From positions 1 through 64,000 of the forward strand of contig CAYPAW010000011.1 of assembly GCA_964408795.1 (NCBI GenBank): 64,000 nt of DNA. The letters are read 5' to 3'. Of the stretch, positions 50,694 to 57,884 are shown piece after piece. A model generated the notes under the pieces. The model saw nothing but the letters and a program-made list of their open reading frames with translations. It was not told the origin of the DNA and did not search any database. A program made the position numbers and the translations under genes. Each line of letters begins with the position of its first letter. The stretch's first letter is position 1. Source of the stretch: JABMQB01 sp964408795. Lineage in GTDB: Bacteria > Bacteroidota > Bacteroidia > Bacteroidales > Prolixibacteraceae.

Positions 50694-50701
50694 CAAAAAT
50701 A
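50694..50701 (-). promoter_or_regulatory. -7 element of the PASTA gene
   Basis: TATTTTTG on the minus strand, 28 bases before the ATG, a full match to TAnnTTTG; the -33 region is not recognisable. Confidence 0.5.
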
Positions 50702-50780
50702 AGTGAAATTTAGTATTAGACGGGCATTTTTATGTGTTTTTCCTTTTCAAACCGGGAACTTCAGAATTACAGAAACCGGA

Positions 50781-51905
50781 TTAGTAGGTTTCCAGGGTAT
50801 GGTACAGGGAATCCCTTAAGACAGGTTGTCGTTTTTCCTCTTTGATCATTTGGATCAGTTCCCGGGAGGAAGCATGGGGATTTTGTTCTCCGGAGCCAGC
50901 CATGGAATAGATACGTGTGGTGTCCTGGATGGTTCCATCCAGATCGTCAACGCCAAAGGAAAGCGATATACGGGCAGCCTGTTTCCCGATCATGGGCCAG
51001 TAGGCTTTCAGATGAGCTATGTTGTCAAGAAAAATACGGGCTACCGAATAGTTCTTCAGATCTTCAATGAGCGAGGTCTCCCGGGTATGTGAATAACGGT
51101 TGTTTCCTTTTTTGAATTTCAGGGGAATGAAAGCCTGGAACCCCTGGGTCTGATCCTGAAGTTTCCGCAACCGGTTCATGTGGTCGATTCGGTGTTCGTA
51201 GGTTTCCTTCAGGCCGTATAATAGGGTGGCATTGGATGGAATCCCCATTTTATGGGCTTCTTCGTGTATCTTTAGCCATGTTGCCGAAGAGGTTTTATCG
51301 GGGCATATTTTGGCGCGTAGGGTTGGATCGAATATCTCGGCGCCTCCTCCCGGCATCGAATCAAGGCCTGATGCTTTCAGTATCTGAAGACCCTGAGAAA
51401 AATCTACTCCTGCTTGTTGGCACATCTGGTCGATTTCAACCGCTGTAAATGCTTTAATGTGCAGTTGGGGTGCCTTTTTCCGGATGGCTTTTAACAGACC
51501 GGCATAAAAAAAAAGGTCCCGGTCAGGATGAACACCCCCCACAATATGTACTTCCGAAACCCCTTCCGTACGATGCGTTTTAACGATTTCAAGCATCTCC
51601 TCGATGCTGTATTCCCAGGCTCCTTTTTGTCCGGGATTTCTGCGAAAAGAACAAAACCGGCAATGGTTGATACATATATTGGTTGGCTCAATGTGAAAAT
51701 TCCGGTTAAAAAATACATAATCCCCGGTAATTTTTTCCTTGACAGCGGTTGCCAGCATGCCCAGAAGGGCCAGATTATCGCAGGTATATAGCTTTAGTCC
51801 TTCTTCGGAAGTAATTCTTTCCCCTTCAAGGACCTTTTCGCTTAGGGTACGTATCTCCGGATTGACCTTCAAGTGGGCGACCATGTCCGGAATGTATTTT
51901 TTCAT
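50781..51905 (-). CDS. mqnE: Aminofutalosine synthase
   Basis: 374 residues, radical SAM enzyme of the futalosine route to menaquinone: 3-enolpyruvyl-benzoate (the chorismate-derived product of MqnA) becomes aminofutalosine. The 4Fe-4S motif is CINHCRFC; further motifs are VSEVHIVGGVHPD, PGGGAEIFDPTLRAKICPDK, which separates MqnE from its relative MqnC, and IPLKFKKGNN. The first in-frame codon (51938) lies beyond the usual start MKKYIPDMVA (51905). No other mqn gene is in the window. Presence of the pathway means menaquinone-based respiration. Confidence 0.93.
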   Translation of the reverse strand: MKKYIPDMVAHLKVNPEIRTLSEKVLEGERITSEEGLKLYTCDNLALLGMLATAVKEKITGDYVFFNRNFHIEPTNICINHCRFCSFRRNPGQKGAWEYSIEEMLEIVKTHRTEGVSEVHIVGGVHPDRDLFFYAGLLKAIRKKAPQLHIKAFTAVEIDQMCQQAGVDFSQGLQILKASGLDSMPGGGAEIFDPTLRAKICPDKTSSATWLKIHEEAHKMGIPSNATLLYGLKETYEHRIDHMNRLRKLQDQTQGFQAFIPLKFKKGNNRYSHTRETSLIEDLKNYSVARIFLDNIAHLKAYWPMIGKQAARISLSFGVDDLDGTIQDTTRIYSMAGSGEQNPHASSRELIQMIKEEKRQPVLRDSLYHTLETY

Positions 51906-51938
51906 ATGCCGGATTCTGCTTTCAATCTGTATAAACAC

Positions 51939-51970
51939 AGAAAGGTAAAGAAATAATTCTCTACCTTTCT
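51939..51970 (-). terminator. Hairpin after rpmH
   Basis: AGAAAGGTA / TACCTTTCT (9 bp, with AGAA/TTCT inside) starts 22 bases after the rpmH stop on the minus strand and is followed by GTGTTTA, a poor U tract. It could be a weak terminator or a processing site between rpmH and mqnE. Confidence 0.55.
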
Positions 51971-51991
51971 GACTACCAGTCTGATAAATAT

Positions 51992-52150
51992 TTATCTCTT
52001 ATGTTTCGGTTCGTCCGAAACCGTCAGTTTCTTTCTTCCTTTGGAACGTCTTGCTTTGATCACTTTTCTTCCGTTAGCGGTAGACATTCTTTCCCTGAAG
52101 CCATGTTTGTTTTTCCTTTTTCTGTTCGATGGTTGAAATGTTCGTTTCAT
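51992..52150 (-). CDS. rpmH: Large ribosomal subunit protein bL34
   Basis: A 52-residue basic protein, MKRTFQPSNRKRKNKHGFRE followed by RMSTANGRKVIKARRSKGRK and KLTVSDEPKHKR, clearly bL34. The RxFQPS...KHGFRxRM...GRxVxxxRRxKGRxxL pattern is complete. It is short, as normal, with a mildly acidic tail (SDEP) seen in Bacteroidota. Spacing to mqnE is 86 bases, with a hairpin between. The promoter at 52195-52225 is the best in the window. Confidence 0.97.
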   Translation of the reverse strand: MKRTFQPSNRKRKNKHGFRERMSTANGRKVIKARRSKGRKKLTVSDEPKHKR

Positions 52151-52194
52151 CCGTATGAATTTTCTGGTCTGTTATCGTTCTGAATTTCGGAATG

Positions 52195-52225
52195 CAAAAA
52201 TAGCCCTTTTTTTTATTCTTCCAAA
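52195..52225 (-). promoter_or_regulatory. rpmH promoter
   Basis: On the minus strand TTTG (52222-52225), exactly 19 bases, then TATTTTTG (52195-52202): a full match to the Bacteroidota housekeeping consensus. The start of transcription is expected near 52188, giving a leader of about 40 bases. Confidence 0.85.
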
Positions 52226-52544
52226 ACTATCGGGTATTAAGTATCATTCTTTCGAAGGAAATGGGATTCAATCCGATGCCTTGATTTTTCTTTCGCGTTC
52301 ACATCCGTGAATAGGGAAGGGAGGGGAACCCTTTTCCAATCCTTTGGATTGGAAGCAAATAGGTAGCGAAGCAAACGCATTGCGGTATCTCTATGGATTA
52401 TACACCCGAGGTGTTACTTATTGGGTGTTTTAGGTTTCATAACGGAAATATTTTCTCAACAAAGAAAAAAATCGTTATTTTTACCTCTTGTAATTTGTTT
52501 ACGAGATTTTTTAAATTGAAAATATTTAATAAAAAACGGGAAGT
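52226..52544. other. Intergenic region between rpmH and the DUF1573 gene
   Basis: A 319-base stretch with no supported gene. It holds a tight perfect hairpin TTCCAATCC-TTT-GGATTGGAA (52334-52354) and an ACACCC / GGGTGT inverted repeat near 52405-52432. AT-rich sequence then leads to the DUF1573 start. No clear TAnnTTTG for that gene was found; TAATTTG near 52492 is one base short. Confidence 0.5.
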
Positions 52545-53630
52545 ATGAAACGTTTTCTGCAGGTATATTTGATTCTGGTATTCATTTCAGGAATATCCAT
52601 GGCACAGGTGAGGCCAAAAATTGTTTTTGATCACTTGAAGCATGATTTTGGAACTTTTAAGGAGGAGGCTGGCATGCAAACTACGACATTTGCATTTACC
52701 AACAAAGGGGAGATTCCGTTGATTCTGAATGATGTACGGGCATCCTGTGGATGTACAATTCCTGAATGGACGCGTGAGCCGATAGCCCCCGGGCAGAATG
52801 GAGCCATCAAGGTAAGCTACAATCCAAAAAACAGACCGGGCAGTTTTCAAAAATCGATTACCGTGCAATCGAATGCGGAAACTTCGGTAGTACGGCTTGA
52901 AATATCGGGTGTAGTGGAACCCCGTGAACGATCGTTGGCTGAACTCTACCCCCGAAAAATTGGGGATCTCAGGGTTAAATTGAGTACGTTATCGTTTTCA
53001 AACATTAAAAGCAATGAAACGGAAACAAGATCCATGGAACTGGTGAATGATACCAATGAACCCATTACGGTGGATTTCAAGCGTGTTCCGCAGCATTTAC
53101 AGGTTAAACTGTCATCCAACCAGGTTCCTCCTCAGGGGAAAACGATCCTGACCGTCACATACAATGCCCAGGCAAAAAACACATTTGGGTATGAAACGGA
53201 TCGGATTTACTTGACCATGAATGGATCGGATGACTACCGGAATTCCATCGGAATCAGTGCCAATATTGTGGAGGATTTTTCCACCCTTACCCAGGAGGAA
53301 CTGGCCAATGCTCCGGTGGCAGAATTTAATGCAACCAATCATGACTTTGGGACCATACGTCAGGGGGAAAAAGTGGATTACTCCTTTCAGTTAACCAACA
53401 AAGGGAAAAGGGAGTTGATCATCCGTACCATCCGTGCATCCTGTGGTTGCACAGCTGTTACTCCCTCGAAGCAGGTGATTCCCCCGGGGGAAAGTGTTCC
53501 GGTGAAAGTGGAATTTGATTCCAGGGGCAGAAGAGGCCGTCAGAACAAAACCATAACCATCATTACCAACGACCCCAAAAGTCCGTCGAACATTCTCCGG
53601 ATCTCTTCGAATGTGGAAACGGAAAGTTAA
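52545..53630 (+). CDS. DUF1573-domain secreted protein
   Basis: 361 residues with signal peptide (VYLILVFISGISMAQ). Two clear DUF1573/ASPM-Hydin-like immunoglobulin-type domains (FDHLKHDFGTFKEEAGM...ASCGCTIPEW at ~25-130 and FNATNHDFGTIRQGEKV...ASCGCTAVTP at ~265-361) flank a divergent middle copy. Each holds the conserved ASCGCT, whose two cysteines may form a disulfide or bind a ligand. The family is widespread and exported in Bacteroidota; its role is unknown. It stands alone. Confidence 0.9.
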   Translation: MKRFLQVYLILVFISGISMAQVRPKIVFDHLKHDFGTFKEEAGMQTTTFAFTNKGEIPLILNDVRASCGCTIPEWTREPIAPGQNGAIKVSYNPKNRPGSFQKSITVQSNAETSVVRLEISGVVEPRERSLAELYPRKIGDLRVKLSTLSFSNIKSNETETRSMELVNDTNEPITVDFKRVPQHLQVKLSSNQVPPQGKTILTVTYNAQAKNTFGYETDRIYLTMNGSDDYRNSIGISANIVEDFSTLTQEELANAPVAEFNATNHDFGTIRQGEKVDYSFQLTNKGKRELIIRTIRASCGCTAVTPSKQVIPPGESVPVKVEFDSRGRRGRQNKTITIITNDPKSPSNILRISSNVETES

Positions 53631-53867
53631 CGAAAGGGGTTGCAGCCTCCAGGGCATTGCATTCCTGTGCGTCGTGCCTTCCGGTGCCTTAAGCGGAACC
53701 GTTACGGATTGATCAACCGTTGTAATATCTTCTGTGTGTGGGGAAATAAGGATTTACATCTTCGATCTTTTTGATCGGAACAAATCGATTGGAATGCAAC
53801 CCTTCTTTGCTGTTTCTATGGTTTCGCTCCGTGGTAGTTAAAAAAAAATGTTCTTATCGGGCTGGTT

Positions 53868-54983
53868 ATGGAAAAGAAGAATCAGGAACATGTGGAAAAT
53901 GATCCGGCCTACAAAGGATTGTCGGTCAAAAGGGGTATTTCAAAACCTGAATCGGTCAACAACGAGTCTGTGAACAGATTTCTGGGCAAAAAGCGTAAGC
54001 TCCTCTCTGTTGATGAATATGTGGAAGGGATCTTTGAAGGCAATATTCCGGTTTTGAGTAAAGCTGTCACTTTGGTAGAAAGTGTTAAGCCGGCCCATCA
54101 GGAGGTTGCTCAGGAGATTATAAAACGCTGTCTTCCCCGGGCAGGGAATTCATTTCGGGTAGGAATTACCGGTGTTCCCGGAGTGGGGAAGAGTACCTTT
54201 ATTGAATCCTTAGGCAAGGTTATTACCTCCCAGAACAGAAAGCTGGCTGTGCTGGCTGTGGATCCCAGCAGTCAACGAAGCAAAGGGAGCATTCTTGGGG
54301 ATAAAACACGAATGGAAGAACTGGCTGGCGATCCCCTGGCGTATATCCGGCCCAGTCCATCGGCCGGATCCCTCGGAGGTGTCGCCCGAAAAACCCGGGA
54401 AACAATTGTTTTGTGCGAAGCAGCAGGATTCTCAACGATTTTTATTGAAACAGTAGGGGTCGGTCAAAGTGAAACAGCCGTGCATTCCATGACGGATTTT
54501 TTTCTTCTGCTCATGTTAGCCGGCGCCGGCGATGAATTGCAGGGAATCAAACGGGGTATCATGGAAATGGCCGATGCCATAGCCATTAACAAAGCCGATG
54601 GAAATAACCTGGATAAAGCCGAACTGGCAAAAAATCAATTCCGGAACGCATTGCACCTGTTCCCGAAAAAAGAGTCGGAATGGGAACCCCGGGTAGTTAC
54701 TTGCTCAGCGCTGAAAAATCAGGGCCTCAGAGAAATCTGGGAAACGATTGAAGCCTACCGGAAGCAAATGATGCAAAACGGGTATTTCTTGAAAAACCGG
54801 AATAACCAATCCCGATACTGGATGATCGAAACCATCAATGAACAAATAAAAAACCGGTTTTACAACCATCCTGAAATACAAAAGCTTCAACGGGAATATG
54901 AGCGGAAAGTACAACTTGCGGAAATAACTTCTTTTGCAGCTGCCCATGAATTGATAGCTTATTATCAATCCCTGAAGGATTAA
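53868..54983 (+). CDS. meaB: Methylmalonyl-CoA mutase-associated GTPase MeaB
   Basis: 371 residues, G3E-type GTPase that protects and reloads the cobalamin cofactor of methylmalonyl-CoA mutase. P-loop GITGVPGVGKSTFIESLG, the VDPSSQRSKGSILGDKTRMEEL segment, ETVGVGQSE (switch II) and NKADGNN (G4). The C-terminal helix mediates dimerisation. The mutase genes are not in the window, although its presence implies propionate/methylmalonyl-CoA metabolism. Gene ends near a short ACCG/CGGT hairpin followed by six T. Confidence 0.94.
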   Translation: MEKKNQEHVENDPAYKGLSVKRGISKPESVNNESVNRFLGKKRKLLSVDEYVEGIFEGNIPVLSKAVTLVESVKPAHQEVAQEIIKRCLPRAGNSFRVGITGVPGVGKSTFIESLGKVITSQNRKLAVLAVDPSSQRSKGSILGDKTRMEELAGDPLAYIRPSPSAGSLGGVARKTRETIVLCEAAGFSTIFIETVGVGQSETAVHSMTDFFLLLMLAGAGDELQGIKRGIMEMADAIAINKADGNNLDKAELAKNQFRNALHLFPKKESEWEPRVVTCSALKNQGLREIWETIEAYRKQMMQNGYFLKNRNNQSRYWMIETINEQIKNRFYNHPEIQKLQREYERKVQLAEITSFAAAHELIAYYQSLKD

Positions 54984-54986
54984 ATC

Positions 54987-55006
54987 ATTGACCGGTGCCG
55001 GTTTTT
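54987..55006 (+). terminator. Weak meaB terminator
   Basis: ACCG-GTGC-CGGT followed by six T, just after the meaB stop. The stem is short (4-5 bp), so confidence is low. Confidence 0.4.
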
Positions 55007-55157
55007 TCAGCCCTTTCAGCCGGTGGGGGAGGAACCCTGGATACACGCGGTTCCATGGGCCATTTTGACTCTTCCAGATCATCAACTGTTCAGGCCACTA
55101 CTCCGAAACCCCGGTTCCCGGTATTATCCATTCTTTTTTTACGGACCAACGAAGACC

Positions 55158-55850
55158 TTAAACGGATTCCTTCGAGGCCTGCCTGTTTCCCGGCGTTTTA
55201 TTGTTTCCCAACCGGAAAATGAAATAGGTCATTCCTGCCAGGGAGAAAAGAAAAGGGATCCACGGAAATACCGTCGGGCGTACGGCAACCACCTTCTTTG
55301 CCTCATCGAATAAAGCAGCGATAGCATCGCTCATAAACGCATACAAGGCGAGTGAAATCGCAACGATCAGGATGCTCCAATCGACCAGGCGAAGCCGGAT
55401 CTTCCTGTTCTGTCCGGATCGAACAACAGCAAGGATCCCGCCTGCAATCATAAGTGCAGCAATCAGTACCGGAGAAAGAACCGGTCCCCACCAGGGGAGC
55501 GGAACCAGAAACAAAATATCCCATTCGAGCAACGATGCCGGCCAATCAATAAAAACATGAAGCCAGACATAATAGAAAATGTCCCAGATTCCGAAGGCAA
55601 TGCATGCATAACCCATTCTTTCCTGATTGTTTTTACCGGTTAGAAATCCCAGGGCTGCCAACATGATGAGGGTGGCTAACTCCCTGCCTATTTCAACTTT
55701 CGTGTATGGATCTACTTCCAAAACAAGATCCCGGATGATATCGTGAATGCCATAAATCTCCCGTAAATAAACAACCACGGCCGATTCCATCCAGGCCATG
55801 GCTATCGCAAAGATTGTTGTGGCTAAAATACGAATCAGTACCTGTTTCAT
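55158..55850 (-). CDS. Hypothetical integral membrane protein
   Basis: 230 residues with about six predicted membrane helices (ILATTIFAIAMAWMESAVVV; LATLIMLAALGFLTG; WPASLLEWDILFLVPLPWWG; LIAALMIAGGILAVV; WSILIVAISLALYAF; FLFSLAGMTYFIF). The loop FGIWDIFYYVWLHVFIDWP is aromatic-rich and looks conserved, with no catalytic motif I recognise. Function not assigned. It is convergent with meaB. TATCTTTTG with an upstream TTG (55858-55889, minus strand) could be a promoter, but it would leave almost no leader. Confidence 0.7.
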   Translation of the reverse strand: MKQVLIRILATTIFAIAMAWMESAVVVYLREIYGIHDIIRDLVLEVDPYTKVEIGRELATLIMLAALGFLTGKNNQERMGYACIAFGIWDIFYYVWLHVFIDWPASLLEWDILFLVPLPWWGPVLSPVLIAALMIAGGILAVVRSGQNRKIRLRLVDWSILIVAISLALYAFMSDAIAALFDEAKKVVAVRPTVFPWIPFLFSLAGMTYFIFRLGNNKTPGNRQASKESV

Positions 55851-56012
55851 TTTTTACCAAAAGATAAAAAAAAATTGGTGTCAGCGCAAGAAAGAAAATT
55901 CTTGAAGCAGACTATTTTCGTGGTAAGTCGGGATATTATTCCTTCCGTTAGCCATCAGACCCGGAAAACTGTTTGGAAAAAAAACCGCTGCGTTGGCAAC
56001 GGGGTAACACTC

Positions 56013-57677
56013 TTAATAAACAAAACTACTTCCTCCCAGGAACTCCCGCAAAATGGAAGTGGGAGGTATTTCTGCATCTTCAATGGGTTTGAAATAGGAG
56101 AGGAATTTCAGCATTCTCATGGCTTCACGGTATTCCGGCTGGTTTTCGTTGACAGCTTCCAGCAGGGGTTCGGCATATTTTTTTAATACGGCCAGTTCAT
56201 AAATGGTGGCTGAGTTGAACATGATATCGGCATTTTCCTGGTAGGGGAAAATATTTTTTTCTTCGCCTTTTTTCACAGACGGCCAACGCCGGATGGTTTC
56301 AGAAGCGGGATAACTCCGGTATTTGCTGTCTCTGACCATTCTCCGGAGCAGCCGGTTATCGGCTGTGGAAATATGGTTTTGTTCGTCAAAGGAAATCTGG
56401 GTGAGTGCAGAGATGAATACTTTATAGATCTCCTTGTTGTTTGGTTCATTTAGGAGCCTGGGGTTCATTCCATGGATTCCTTCAATGATCAGGATATCGT
56501 TTTTTTGTAAACGGATTTTTTGTCCGCTGGGGTTTCGTCTTCCCAGGGCGAAGTTGAATTCCGGAATTTCCACTTCTTTTCCTTCCAATAATTCCTTTAA
56601 TTGGTGATTGAAGAAAGGAACATCGATGGCTTCCAGGGTTTCAAAATCGTATTCTCCGGTTTTGTCCACCGGTGTTTTATCCCTGTCGACAAAATAATTA
56701 TCCAGGGAAATCTGATAGGGGTGCAATCCGTTTACCGCCAATTGAATGGAAAGTCTTTTGCTGAATGTGGTTTTCCCTGAAGCGGAAGGACCGGCTACCA
56801 GAACCATTCGTATTTTTCCGGTTTTTGCTGTAATTCGATTGGCTATTTCGGCTACTTTTTTTTCATGAAGCGCTTCCGAGATCTTCAGGATGGTTCCACT
56901 CTGTCCTTTCATGGTGTATTCGTTCAGGTTTCCGACTGTGGATACATTCAGAATTTCCGCCCAGTCTTTGTGTTCCTGATAGATTTCAAAAAGTTTGTTT
57001 TGTTTGACAAATTTGTACAATTTATCGGGCTTTCCAAGTTTCGGGACCCGTAACAGAATACCGTCAAAATAGGTAGACAGGTCGAACAATCCTACGTAAC
57101 CGGTTGAAGGGAGCAAATGTCCGTAGTAGTAATTGGCAAAACCATTCAGCAGATAAATATTGGTATAAATTCTGCCCACTTGTTCCATCAGTTTGGCTTT
57201 TTCTTCCAGTTTTTCCTTCTGATAAATCTGGATCACTTCATCGGTCGGCATTTCTTTTTTTATAAAAGGCAGGTCCTGGTTTATGTATTCCTGCATTTTA
57301 GCCTTCAGTACGGAGGCATCTTCCGAGGTAATTTTCCTGTTGAGATTTTCCAGTTCACAATAATATCCGTTGGCTATTCCGTGTTGGATCTTCAGGATGA
57401 CTTCGGGGAAGACTTCCTTTGCTGCAGCAAACAGAATAAAAAACAGCGATCGGACAATCATCCGCTGTCCGTCGACATGCGAAAGGTCAATGAATTGGAT
57501 GGTTTTGGGTTTTACAATACCAAAGGACATTTCGGCCAGTTTGTTGTTTACAATGGCCCCGCAGATTTTGTACTTCTGTTTTATTTTCAGATCATCGGCA
57601 ATTTCCTTCAGGGTGGTCCCCAGGGGATACGTATGTTGGGAAGATGTGTTAATGCAATAAATATCAATGTTCTTCAT
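56013..57677 (-). CDS. Nucleoside (uridine-type) kinase with TGS and ThrRS-like domains
   Basis: 554 residues. An N-terminal TGS domain (TYPLGTTLKEIADDLKIKQ) and a threonyl-tRNA-synthetase second-additional-domain-like part come first. A phosphoribulokinase/uridine kinase domain with P-loop VAGPSASGKTTFSKRL, YQISLDNYFVDRDKTP and IEGIHGMNPRLL completes it. This domain set is characteristic of Bacteroidota and some Firmicutes nucleoside kinases; the exact nucleoside is not known. Gene stands alone; the 207-base gap upstream has no clear promoter or feature beyond AT-rich sequence (AACCTTTG near 57756 is one mismatch from a -7 box). Confidence 0.9.
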   Translation of the reverse strand: MKNIDIYCINTSSQHTYPLGTTLKEIADDLKIKQKYKICGAIVNNKLAEMSFGIVKPKTIQFIDLSHVDGQRMIVRSLFFILFAAAKEVFPEVILKIQHGIANGYYCELENLNRKITSEDASVLKAKMQEYINQDLPFIKKEMPTDEVIQIYQKEKLEEKAKLMEQVGRIYTNIYLLNGFANYYYGHLLPSTGYVGLFDLSTYFDGILLRVPKLGKPDKLYKFVKQNKLFEIYQEHKDWAEILNVSTVGNLNEYTMKGQSGTILKISEALHEKKVAEIANRITAKTGKIRMVLVAGPSASGKTTFSKRLSIQLAVNGLHPYQISLDNYFVDRDKTPVDKTGEYDFETLEAIDVPFFNHQLKELLEGKEVEIPEFNFALGRRNPSGQKIRLQKNDILIIEGIHGMNPRLLNEPNNKEIYKVFISALTQISFDEQNHISTADNRLLRRMVRDSKYRSYPASETIRRWPSVKKGEEKNIFPYQENADIMFNSATIYELAVLKKYAEPLLEAVNENQPEYREAMRMLKFLSYFKPIEDAEIPPTSILREFLGGSSFVY

Positions 57678-57884
57678 TCGTTCAAATTGTTTGTTTATTA
57701 AGGTAACTCATGGAACTCGCACAAAATTGAATCATCCATCTGTGTAAAATAGAGGCAAAGGTTTTGTGCTCGTTTCATTCGTTTGAATTCATAATCATAT
57801 ACGGATTTCGTGTCATTAAAATGGTTGATTCAATGGTAGGTGTGTTAAAAACAATGTTCTGATTGTTGTATTCATGAAAACATA

